This document shows positions 39,894 to 49,452 of a DNA stretch of 64,000 bases, piece by piece; within the stretch, counting starts at the first letter, position 1; every line of letters starts with the position of its first letter. The DNA lies in NCBI GenBank assembly GCA_025093555.1, contig JAIWNF010000009.1, positions 399,501 through 463,500 of the forward strand, written 5' to 3'. The notes under the pieces were generated by a model. It did not search any database. It was not told the origin of the DNA and was given only the letters and a program-made list of their open reading frames with translations. Both the position numbers and the translations under genes were made by a program. This DNA is from Circinella umbellata. Its lineage: Eukaryota > Mucoromycota > Mucoromycetes > Mucorales > Lichtheimiaceae.

Positions 39894-40646
39894 CGATCTT
39901 GCGGGCTGTGCCCCCAGCATTCATACTGCACTTCCTTTATTTTTTGTTTTTTTCCCATACTATTACTCAACTATACAAATTAACCCCCTATAATTATTGT
40001 TCATTTACTCCAAATCATGCGGTTCAAAAAATATTGTTACCTTCCGTTCCCCTTTATTATCTCTCTTTTTGTCTTTGACAGATAAAAACAAAATCTTCTG
40101 TCTACTTTTCTATTATACATAACTATTATATGATTATATACTACTGTACAATAGCTACAAGATAATTCGTTAAAAAGGCTCAGCAGCCCTTAAAAATATA
40201 CAATGATCGTTTTCATACACTCGTTTTTTGAATTCTTGTTCGCAAAAATTATTGACTCCTTAATCAGTATCATGCTATTTTTTTTCTCCCTTCTTTTATC
40301 TTCATCCCTCCTTGTCCCAACAAAAGTCTGAAAGTAAAAAGATAGAAAGAAAATTTTAATAATAATGGTTGTAGAAAACCTCCCTATAAGAGTTTTTCAC
40401 TAAAAGTCAATATAATTATCATTGAACTCCTCTTTTTTTTTTTCCCAAGCTTATCATCAGCATTCTTATTATTTCTGTTGCTATTTTGTATAGAAAGACC
40501 GTATTATTTATACACACTATTGAATGTAGCTTATTTTAATCCTTCCTTTTTTCAAGAAATGATCGATTGAAATCCCCTCCCCCCTATTTTTTATGTCGAC
40601 CACAGCGTACTACGCAGTTACAAACTATTGCGTAACAGCACCAACA
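39894..40646. other. intergenic, kinase 3' flank up to the transposon
   Basis: AT-rich sequence with pyrimidine runs and no supported gene. The last part (40600-40646) leads directly into the left end of the 5-kb element. Confidence 0.55.
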
Positions 40647-40685
40647 ATTGACGGGACCTACTATTCATTAATAAATAGTTATACA

Positions 40686-41001
40686 GGATTTTTTTTCTAT
40701 TATGGCGTTGGGTAACTTTTTGACTGGCGGTGTGTTTTCATGATTGGCAGGAGTTGAAAGATTAAGATGACAGTATAATTTCATGAATTGGCCGAATTAC
40801 AAAGTGTATATGGCGGTTAGCTTAATATCTGCCTATGCTTTAAACAATATCAGATAATGGTTCTTTTTTTTTACCTTTACATTATGTATTTGTAATTTTC
40901 TTAAAATATATAGCCAATATAAAAATATAAAAAAGGAAGACATAGAATTCGAAAACCAATATATAAAAAAATCAAACTAAAGGCTCAATTGAAAATATAA
41001 A
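40686..41001 (+). repeat. left terminal inverted repeat
   Basis: Begins GGATTTTTTTTCTATTATGG, continues through GGCGTTGGGTAACTTTTTGA and ends GGCTCAATTGAAAATATAAA. Its inverse is at 45327-45646. A 29-bp tract at 40657-40685, containing a small near-palindrome CTATTCATTAATAAATAG, interrupts the outer edge on this side only. Confidence 0.88.
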
Positions 41002-41002
41002 A

Positions 41003-41320
41003 CAGCCAATCCCCCCAATTCCTTCCCGAGTAAAATATCTTCTTGATTGACATTGGCGAAAACCAAGTTGACGATTATCTTGTCTGAAGAGTTTCGGTAA
41101 ATAACACCGATGACTTGACACATGCGTGTGATACCTATTTTTTTTTTTTTTACAAAAAAAAAACTGTAATTCACCTCATTAGCATTATTGATCGTCTGGT
41201 AACAACTATGATTATTACCTGCAATCATACATAAAGATTTTACCAGGTTGGGAGTGCAGTCGGAGCTATCCTTGGGACAATGGAAATGTTATCAGCGAGC
41301 TTGAGTCAGCAAAGGGGGAT
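41003..41320 (-). pseudogene. captured NADH-cytochrome b5 reductase fragment
   Basis: On the minus strand, exon-like pieces read LKLADNISIV, then (after a frameshift) a PK motif and CTPNLVKSLCMIAG, then an intron with GTAATA donor and ATAG acceptor, then ITRMCQVIGVIYRNSSDK and IVNLVFANVNQEDILLGKEL. These match the end of the FAD domain and the start of the NADH-binding domain of cytochrome b5 reductase (family pattern RGPKG...TPN.....MIAGGTGITPM...I...L.N..DKT...L.FAN..E.DILL..EL). The GTG of the nucleotide-binding GGTG is missing, and the frame runs at LGGLA directly into the terminal repeat. This is therefore a dead piece of a host-type gene, with its intron, inside the element. Confidence 0.75.
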
Positions 41321-42439
41321 AAAAACACCATTTTGGTTACCATACCATTCGCCCTGTCAGCGCGTGAAATGCATGGCTTAACCAATAACACAGTTTTTTA
41401 TCATCCCTCCCTTCTCCAGATTTTTTTTGTACTGTATCTGATTTCATGAGCAAATCAAAGTGGTTAAGATCTTCATCAGAAATCTGGATGCATAATTATG
41501 TGTAACTTCCTTGCTGTTAACTTTGGCCGTGACTGAAATGTGTTGAACATGAGGTACTCGAAAATGACATTATTTTGAGAAAGTACAAGTGATACCTACA
41601 GTTACTACTTTGTCGTTGTCCACATTTTGAGAATATATATTAGTGTTCCCATCATTATTATGGAGGAAGTGGTTGTTGCTTTATATAAATAACTACTACT
41701 TACAAGTCAGCGTTTGGTGAAAAGACATTTTTTCAATAACCTTGATATTCTTAAGTTCGAGGAATCCAAGACTACATGTACAAATTAAGCTGTTTGGTCG
41801 TAAAAATGTTATTATTAGCCTAAACAAACGAATGACATTCGATGTACCAGGCTGAGGAACTTGAACATTGATAATTGGAAACTTGGAACATAGCCTTTCC
41901 CTAATGAGAAAAGTCCGGATAAATCCTTGAGTCTATGAGACATATATATAAGCGGGCTTCTCCCTGTCATTGAAGCTTTTCAATTATATAATATCGTAAA
42001 ACTATACAGGTTTGTGGAATCACATGGTGTTAGCAAAACAAAATAAGTGAATATCGTACAGTAATGAAAATTATCCTAATATATGAAGCTGTCTGAATAC
42101 ATCTTGTCATAAGAATTGCCAGCTGAAAAAAAGAGTTTCTTCTCTGAAAGAACTAACTAGAGTCACAAGAGCAGTTGAATACCTTGTCCAAACTAGACGT
42201 CCGTTAATCCACACCGAGCTTACTTTAAAAAGAACAACGTTAGTAACCAGCAGTTTATTGTTTTTATCTTGCATGGTTACAAACTCTTTTCTGTCACCCC
42301 AACCACTAGTACTAGTGTACGATTTTTTTTTTTTTGAAAAAAACCCCTTTAATTTAAACAGTTATATTGAAACGATTAATGCAAATATAAGGGTACTAGT
42401 GTCGGGAGTGCAAAGTTAACTCTTAATGTTGGACCGTTT

Positions 42440-42520
42440 ATTAATTTTTTGGAGCAGCAAATCTGGAACCTTAAAATGTTTGATAAATATAATACGATAA
42501 ATAAATCAGTCTTTTTGTAA
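42440..42520 (+). repeat. first copy of a duplicated coding-like segment (LEQ..LKMFDKYN)
   Basis: The frame INFLEQQIWNLKMFDKYN and a similar segment at 42859-42923 (MDILEQLKMFDRYNKTRN) share the same order of residues and the DNA words TTTTGGAGCA and ATGTTTGATA. Two diverged direct copies about 420 bp apart suggest an internal duplication within the element. Confidence 0.45.
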
Positions 42521-42540
42521 TACGTATTTCGTTCCCTTTC

Positions 42541-42624
42541 CTAATCTCCCGCTGCTTTTACACCTTGCTCATTATCTAAGTATCTCGTAATACGGCCATA
42601 CAATGTATGGATGGCGGCATCGAC
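42541..42624 (-). pseudogene. exon-like segment inside the element, unrecognised
   Basis: After an acceptor-like TTTTATCAG on the minus strand, 28 codons read VDAAIHTLYGRITRYLDNEQ, then GVKAAGD and a stop. Composition and the splice-like junction look like the last exon of a real protein. Farther upstream on the same strand (42840-42690) lies RIVFERSKAVGSSYVLCGYC. I do not recognise either; a second captured gene fragment is possible. Confidence 0.35.
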
Positions 42625-42986
42625 CTGATAAAAATGATTTCAGTAGCTGTTCTAGAGCCTTGGTTGTTGGTTACCGTAAACTAACAACTACCGATGCCCC
42701 ACAACCATTGTTCGTTAACTGTATTCAATAGATTAATAAAGAGCACGAAACTCCAAAAGTCCATAATAAAGCAGTACCCACACAGTACGTAGCTAGAACC
42801 CACTGCCTTGGAACGTTCAAAAACAATACGGAGTTGCTACTTAAACCAAGGAAACATTATGGACATTTTGGAGCAACTTAAGATGTTTGATAGATATAAT
42901 AAAACAAGAAACAGCCTTATATAATACACTATGGTGCACTATTGGGGGGAGTGACTCGTTTTTCTATTCGGTGTACTTGCGAATTT

Positions 42987-43372
42987 AAGTAGAAGACACA
43001 CCAGACAATGACCTCCGATCATTTTTTGAGAAAGGTCATTATTCATATCAAAACAAAAGTTTGGCGGAGCAAGAATACAAATTAGCAGTTGTTGTGGCAT
43101 CCTCATCTAACGATCATTTGTTTGTCAACTGGGCCAACAATCTTATTAATAAAAGGTTTTATGTAAGTGTTGTTTTTTTTCACTCATGCTTTTTTCGTTT
43201 CTTTTTCTCGCTCTCATTATGGTTATAATATTCTTATATTTATTTATGGTTCGATAGGTGTTAAACAATATCGCTTTGAAAACCTATTGGTCTGGGCTTT
43301 TGGCACATCAAGTACGACAACAAAAACTGTATGAGTATGAGATGCGGAGGTCGATGAAAAGTCGTGCACCAT
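42987..43372 (+). CDS. small two-exon frame in the element, function unknown
   Basis: An exon opening after a TTTAAG acceptor-like site at 42986 reads ...DLRSFFEKGHYSYQNKSL and VVVASSSNDHLFVNWANNLI, ends at a GTAAGT donor (43163), and resumes after GATAG at 43258 with VLNNIALKTYWSGLLAHQVR to a stop after KSRAP (43372). Codon use and splicing look coding. No ATG was assigned, so it may have lost or have an unseen first exon. It lies about 40 bp before the transposase frame and could be its former N-terminal part or a separate accessory protein. I do not recognise the family. Confidence 0.4.
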
Positions 43373-43413
43373 AAAAACTGTCCCTTTTATTTATTTTATT
43401 CAATTTGCAAAGA

Positions 43414-44851
43414 ATGCCTTACGAAAATCCTTACGTTACTTTTTTCAAGAAAAGATATCCAAATGCGTATTATAGTGAAGTAGCACCCGCTTACTTTAAT
43501 GCTGAAATTGATCGTTATGATAAGTTTACACTTGACATCGGTTGGGCAATGTGTTCTGTACATAGTAATTGTTGTATCAAAAAAGGAACTTGTAGACGCT
43601 ATAAAAAATTTGTAATGGTTTTGTCGCTTGCAACAACGTGCATTGTACTCTTTATATGCTTCAGCGTCGACCTGCTATTTCGAGTACTGCAGTACAAAAG
43701 CAAACGTGTATAAGTTGCACCAACGATCTGGTGCATGATAACACCTGCAAAGCATACGCGTTTTATTTCTTTGAAGGCTCAACCTGTACTCTTGAGCATC
43801 ATGGTGAGCATAACCATAATCAAATGGATGATAATGGCGACGATAAAAATAATCAACCTGAAAACCCTCCCAACTATCTCGACAAACACCTTAGCTACAA
43901 GCAGCAACAGAAACTTGACGTGTATCTTGGGATTGATAAAAAAGATAGCGAGCCACGAGGATTTGAAGCCGCACCATCGTCGATTCGAAAGGCCAAGACA
44001 TTGGCTACCGGTGTTTTGGATAAGGAGGGTACACTCGCAGAATCTGTGCGCACTGTCAATCTAGTATTGGGCAACTTGGATCGTCTCAGCTATGAGAATC
44101 GTAAACGTGGATTAAATAAAGAACGCGAATCTACACAGGATCTCTTTGCTGATTTTGAAGAACTTGAACAGGAATGTCCACATTTCTTCACTTCAGCAAA
44201 CATTACTTCCGGTTCATTTATTATTACGTTCAGGGCACCATTGATGATTAAATACACAAACTTCAGAGCCTTTCCATGTGTTACTGATGTGACTTATTCA
44301 GCATTTCAAAAAGCTCGATATTTATGTTCTACTGTCATGTACTTCCCCGAAATACGAAAACACGCACTAATCTTTCAGGCCGTCATTGGAGGACTAACAA
44401 CAGAATATTTTCATCAGTACTTTTTGGCGTTATTTTCACTGTACAAAATTGACTTCAGTTCACCAGACAATTTTATGGGAATGGTTATGGATTTTTATCA
44501 GCCTATACACAACTTACTGGTATGACGAATGGGCTACAGTACTTAAAGGGTTGTTACATACATTGGATGCAGTCAGTGCAAAGGATAAGTAGCATCCATG
44601 CCGTTGTATCCAACAACAATCGCACTAGGTTCTTAGAGCTTGCCTCCAATTTGCGGAGTTCTACTGAACCTTCACCGGTAGTGCTACCAGTGTTATCACA
44701 AGCATCAACACCAGCAACAGCATCAAAATTATCGTTATCGTCATCTCCAGTACCAATACCGGTAGCGGATGCTAAACGGGCTCAGCAACAGACCATTAAA
44801 CAGCCACGTCAGCGAATTGACTTCGAAGAATTTGATGATTGTTTTATTTAA
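43414..44851 (+). pseudogene. Mutator-like transposase with zinc finger, frameshifted
   Basis: Three overlapping frames form one protein. Frame 1 (from ATG 43414) gives ENPYVTFFKKRYPNAYYSEV and WAMCSVHSNCCIKKGTCRRY. At an A6 run (43603-43608) the match moves to frame 2: ICNGFVACNNVHCTLYMLQR, QTCISCTNDLVHDNTCKAYA and LEHHGEHNH, a Cys/His-rich zinc-binding head of GCM/WRKY-like type seen in MULEs. Frame 2 then gives the transposase core with first catalytic Asp in FPCVTDVTYSAF and second in GMVMDF. Near 44495 it moves to frame 3: SAYTQLTGMTNGLQYLKGCY and IHWMQSVQRISSIHAVV, the expected block after MDFS. The third acidic residue region is not visible; a Ser/Thr/Pro-rich tail ends at 44851. The gene is probably inactive. 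Homopolymer sequencing error could explain the first shift only. Confidence 0.75.
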
Positions 44852-44854
44852 GGC

Positions 44855-45106
44855 TTGGGTTTATCGATTGGAACATTCATTGGGTTACAAGTTAGAAACG
44901 CTAAACAGTTGCCCGATCGTAAAAGCCAATATTTCATATCGATTGGCATGAATGGCGTTATTGATTTAACCGATAAGTCCAATGACAGTCAGTTACAAGA
45001 GATTGTACAACAGATGAACGATGATAAGGAAGAACAAATCAGTCGGTATGATGCCATTACTATCAAGACACTAATCGAACAGTTTGGAAGCCATGTGAAA
45101 GTGTAA
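44855..45106 (+). other. trailing open frame in the element
   Basis: Beginning right after the transposase stop, this frame reads LSIGTFIGLQVRNAKQLPDR and DAITIKTLIEQFGSHVKV before a stop at 45106. It is protein-like and has the same orientation as the transposase. It could be the C-terminal remnant of the same protein after an internal deletion. No known domain is recognised. Confidence 0.35.
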
Positions 45107-45326
45107 CCTATTGAGTCGGTAACAAATATGAACCCATACTGAAAAGCAAGATACTCAACTACGAATGTGGATGAGCACAAACAATTGAAAAAATGGTATC
45201 ATGCAATTAAAAATAGTCAAATAAGAAAGGACAAATGTGAACATTACGTCGATTCATATATTCACATCATTAAACTCCATCTGTACAGCTCGTTTCTTTT
45301 CAATGTAGAATAAAACGGCACTTTTC

Positions 45327-45646
45327 TTTATATTTTCAATTGAGCCTTTAGTTTGATTTTTTTATATATTGGTTTTCGAACTCTATATCTTCCTTTTTTA
45401 TATTTTTATATTGACTATATTTTTAAATAAACTACAAATACATAATGTAAAGGTGAAAAAAAAGGACCATTATCTGATATTGTTCCAAGTATAGGCAGAT
45501 ATTAAGCTTCCTAACCGCCATATACATTTTGTAATTTGGCCAATTCATGAAATTATACTGCCATCCTAATCTCTCAGCTCCTGCCAATCATGAAACCACA
45601 CCACCAGTCAAAAAAGTTACCCAACGCCATAATGGAAAAAAAATCC
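45327..45646 (-). repeat. right terminal inverted repeat
   Basis: Read on the minus strand it runs GGATTTTTTTTCCATTATGG, GGCGTTGGGTAACTTTTTTG and ends GGCTCAATTGAAAATATAAA, in the same order as the left repeat with scattered substitutions and one 3-base insertion (AAGCTT region near 45504). The difference between the two suggests the element has not moved recently. Confidence 0.88.
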
Positions 45647-45653
45647 CGTCAAT

Positions 45654-45712
45654 CATTAGGAAAAATCTTGTAAACATAGTGTATTAATAGATATACACGA
45701 TTTTTCCTAATG
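45654..45712. repeat. 59-bp near-palindromic spacer between two elements
   Basis: The arms ATTAGGAAAAATC and GATTTTTCCTAAT are perfect inverses, and the pairing extends to 17 bases per arm (45651-45667 with 45699-45715), with a 31-base AT-rich loop. It lies exactly between the outer end of the 5-kb element and a related end that begins at 45713. Confidence 0.75.
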
Positions 45713-45785
45713 ATTAGTGGGGCTTTTTTTCCCATAATTATGGGGCCGTTTTTTTCGTTTTGGCGTTGGGCGACTTCTGGTGCAT

Positions 45786-45872
45786 ATTCACTGCTCAAAA
45801 AGACTGGTCCATTTCATTGCTTAAAAAAAACAAATTCACTGCATAAAAAGACCGGTCCATTTCACTGCTCCC
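45786..45872 (+). repeat. two-copy 48-bp tandem repeat before the 269-aa gene
   Basis: ATTCACTGC, AAAAAGAC and GGTCCATTTCA occur twice in the same order, 48 bp apart, with the word CACTGCT or CATTGCT at each edge. It ends 25 bp before the ATG at 45898 and may act as a promoter or transposase-binding array. Confidence 0.75.
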
Positions 45873-45897
45873 TTTTCACTATTTTTTTAACCTAAAA

Positions 45898-46820
45898 ATG
45901 ATCATCTCTCGTGAGGAAGCATGCTGCCTTTTTTATTGTAAAAAATTTAACGAAGAAAATGTTCAAACCTGTACTGAAAGAGTAGCAAAGATGGAAGAAG
46001 TTGAAATTTGTTACAGAAGTAATCCAAATGAACCAGAGATTGTATGTGAAGCGCGAATATTTGGTGCTCCAAGTCTTTACAGCCTGTACAAATCAAAAAA
46101 CGAAATAGAAAAAAACCACCAAGAAACTGAAAATAATAAAGATGAAAAGAAGGATATCCTGCTTTGTAAGTAAAAATAAATGCGAGAAACGAAATCGTGG
46201 CTAATAACATTAAAATATAGACCATGACGCCCAGATTGTTGATTTTATAAACTATGCATATCGGCCACAAATAGAATCTTCACCAGACTCTCCATACGAG
46301 TTAAAATATGTATATGATAAAGAAATTTTAGGAATTGTTAGGAATTTCACTAAAAGATTTGACAAAACTACACCTTTATCATTCACCCGATGGCTGAACA
46401 AGCAAAACATTGATTTTTTATCAGATGAGCCAGAGCGTAAAATTAAAAAAGGAAACGCAGGAAACAACAAGATAAGAATGCACCATCTGAATGTTTTGGA
46501 TAACGGATATTATGGTAAAACTCGTAAATGATATTACAAGATAAACAAAATAAATTAACTTCAATTTTGTAGTTGATCTTGCAAAAAACATTATAGATGT
46601 AATACCAAGACATCATGCCTACATAAACCAATTAAAAAAGGATGGGTATCATATCATCGGTTATTGTAGAAAGTCAAAAACACCAAGTAGCAATCGAGCA
46701 GCTCTATTACAAAGAATGGTGAATATATTACGTGAAAGATCACTGGTAGAAAAAGTTTTCGTATCACCTTGCAGCAATGTTAAACAAGCTTTCTCTAAAC
46801 GAGATTTACATGTTGTTTAA
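45898..46820 (+). CDS. element-associated protein with YxRxS motif, function unknown
   Basis: Three exons (45898-46165, 46221-46514, 46573-46820) with clean GTAAGT/GTAAAA donors and TAG acceptors give 269 residues. The N-terminus has clustered Cys (EEACCLFYCKKFNEENVQTC). The middle is charged and helical (KEILGIVRNFTKRFDKTTPL). The C-terminal 60 residues read DGYHIIGYCRKSKTPSSNRA, then LLQRMVNILRERSLVEKVFV and SPCSNVKQAFSKRDLHVV. The Y-C-R-K-S step matches the beta-strand plus catalytic Arg/Ser pattern (Y.R.S) at the start of serine recombinases such as IS607, but the helical follow-on is not a standard resolvase, and the domain sits at the C-terminus. I treat the recombinase link as a hypothesis. 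The frame is intact, so the gene may be live. Its position behind a transposon-like end suggests a mobile-element role. Confidence 0.6.
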
Positions 46821-49452
46821 TTGAAGAATATTACTAATTTAAAACAGACGAGTCAGTGTGTTGTTGAATTTTAAACGATATAATGGTTTTTGGAAGTCGA
46901 TGTATTTAATAACAGCTATAAAAAAACATCTCGCTTTGTTTCTTAGCATTTAATAAATACGTGGTCAAAACGCTTTAAAACAATAAAGCCTCGCGAAATT
47001 TGTAATGTATTTGCAAGCTGATTGCTAGCGACTGATTGTTACACAAACGTTTATACACAGTAAAACGTTTCCCATATCCGTCTTGTTTTCATATCTGATT
47101 TCTCCTGTCATACGTAACTTTAAAATATCACGGAAAACTTACCCGAACATTCCTTTGAGGTGCATACATGTTATTTTTTTTATTAAACCAAACATTGTAA
47201 GTCACTTGATTAAATAATAGTACGCATAATGTAATTCGCATACAATAGTAGCAATAACCATCTGGAAGAAATAACAAAGTTTGAGTTATCAATAAGAGAG
47301 CAACCATTAGATAGTCTCAAGTTCGTAATAAATAATGAAAAAAATTGAGTTTACCCGTTATAGTAAACTTGAGTTAGTTGAATAAACCCTGAAGAGAAAC
47401 CGAGAATTTATTTCTTAAAGATGAAGTTTATTATACAAGGAAAATTTACAATAATAAAAGAAAACCTACATTTTATTAATTGCGAGCTTGAGAACACCTA
47501 TTTGAAAAAAAAAAAAAGAAAAATACCTTAACTATGTTACAGGTGGTTCGCCGTGATGCATAGTATATGGCGATGTAAATCTGATAATCTCAAATTTTAG
47601 TGTACATTACGTAGCAATTATGATATTATCAATTTTAAAACGAGTTTTCTCTCTTTCAGAACACAGTTATCATGCACCAACAACAAATGTGCATGGAATA
47701 TTTTTGAGTCACGTAGACAGCAATCGCAAATGCGGTGTCATATTGTTATACATTCTACAACCCAACTATAACTCCCCATGAATTGAATTTAATAGTCTCA
47801 TTTTTTAATGTAACCAGTATTACTATGGTTTCTATTTTTTAGTTGCATCAATAAACCAACTATTGAATGGAGATAAGTAAGAAAGCAAATAACAAAGTGT
47901 TTAAATATCCTTTGGATTCCTGGACTACTATAAACAACATGATCGCAAATGAAAAGATACACATGGGATGTAATAATTTTTCTATAACCATACGTATTCA
48001 AAATGTCAAAATAAATGTTAGTTGTGTACATAGGTTAAATTAAAAAGTTCATCAACAATGGAGCTCATGGTGTTTAGTTTGTATGTTTCTTGGATTGAGT
48101 TATGCCAATCATTCGGTATTTATATAAATTATCTCGTTGGTCACTGTTATTTTGAGTAGTAAATAGTAGAAAAAGAATGTATAATATTAAAAACATACCT
48201 ATTACTAGCAAGATGTGATAAAGAGGTGTACTCTTGTAATTTTTCTTCATTTTTTGGGAGATTATAAAAAGCTGTACCTACTGATATATATCTTCAGGGA
48301 CTTATGGGAATCTGTATACAGGAATGTTTCACAATGCTTCGAGTACGTAAGCATATGAATTTGGTAGTTATTTATGTATATATTTTTTGTGATAGGGTAT
48401 ATAACACATACGATACAATTATATGATTAGTAGAAATACTACAATACATATCCTTCAATGCATACCATAAACCACAATGCAAGTGAAAAGTATAATACAC
48501 AATACTAAATGAAAGGTATAAATTATATTTCAACAATTGAAATATACGTATATTTACTATTTCATTTGCCACATTATGGAAGTAACAAATAATGCGTATA
48601 TTATTACCTATCATTGTTCTATCTTTAAAACATTTAATTTGTCTTCATATTCAATGACTTCCACACACCTTTATTTGCAAAGGAAAAAAGAAAATGTAAC
48701 TGTAAGATATTTAACAAAAGGTTTTGCTGTTTCTTTTTCGTCGGGGTAATATAACGGTCATCCATCTGTCAAAACAAACGAAAGTTTATGGGTTATCGAA
48801 ATGAAGAATTATCATAGTACCCGTGTTTTGTAAACAAAAATAGATTGATATTCGAGATATATATGCAGGCATTCAGCTTTAAATAATAAGCAACTGATTC
48901 TGGCTGGAAAGGCAGCCATAAGATTTTATAGCTATAGAGCTATGCTTTGAGGCAGCTTTCTAAAATTAGACCCAAACCACGGGCGCTTATCCGTAACTAG
49001 TTTAATTGCACTTTCATTCTCTCTTATTAGGGTCAATTGTGGGGTAAATTTGAAATAGATGAAGTCAAATCAAATTGTGCAAGGAAGCTCAACAAAAAAC
49101 CAGACCGGAGTTATACCTTTTTTGGTTCGTGTGAATTCGTTTACATACAAGAAATTGCTTCTGATAAACTCGCTCATAACGGATTTCAATCCAATTGGAT
49201 ACACTGATCCGTTTTTTCTACTTTTTCAAAAAATTTAATAGTGTCCGGAACAAATAAACCGACAAGATATGGAGAGAGAAGAGAACGGACGACACGGACG
49301 TCCCTGTTACAATGTCAATTTTTATTGGTTGAAAAGGATCTGAAGGACAAGATATAAAATAACTAATCGAAATAAATCTCCCCACACTTTCTTCTCTCTT
49401 TATATTATTTTTCTGACTTTATACATAAAGCGTTTCTTTTTTTAACTATACT
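46821..49452. other. 2.6-kb gap between the element and the MFS gene
   Basis: AT-rich and without a conserved gene. Open frames are short and compositionally random. Near 49177-49214 an AACGGAT...ATCCGTT inverted pair surrounds a perfect TCCAATTGGA palindrome, about 240 bp before the permease start. The final 100 bases are a CT-rich leader for the MFS gene. I see no copy of the terminal repeats here. Confidence 0.45.

Larger units (their letters stand above)
40647..45653. mobile_element. 5-kb Mutator-like element with long TIRs and captured host sequence
   Basis: The unit is framed by terminal inverted repeats of about 316 bp (40686-41001 and 45327-45646) that match at roughly nine of ten positions. 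An outer ATTGACGGGA is shared by both extreme ends (40647-40656, and inverted at 45644-45653); on the left it is separated from the repeat by 29 extra bases. Long TIRs plus a zinc-finger MULE-type transposase point to the Mutator superfamily. Contents, left to right: a decayed cytochrome b5 reductase fragment (minus), AT-rich DNA, an exon-like minus segment (42541-42624), a small two-exon plus frame (42987-43372), the broken transposase (43414-44851) and a trailing frame (44855-45106). A 9-bp target duplication, expected of Mutator, is not evident; the right border abuts another element. Confidence 0.82.
45713..46820 (+). mobile_element. possible second element: related end plus gene
   Basis: From 45713 the sequence ATTAGTGGGGCTTTTTTTCC, then CATAATTATGG and GGCGTTGGGCGACTT, resembles the outer end of the 5-kb element (ATTGACGGGATTTTTTTTCC, CATTATGG, GGCGTTGGGTAACTT) in order and spacing. 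It is followed by a tandem repeat and a spliced gene. I could not find a matching right end downstream, so the extent is open and the element may be one-sided, truncated or a different kind. Confidence 0.42.

Noticed and set aside
45713..49452. Matching right-hand end for the second element
   Set aside because: I searched for the inverted GGCGTTGGG/ATTAG words downstream of 46820 and found none that align.
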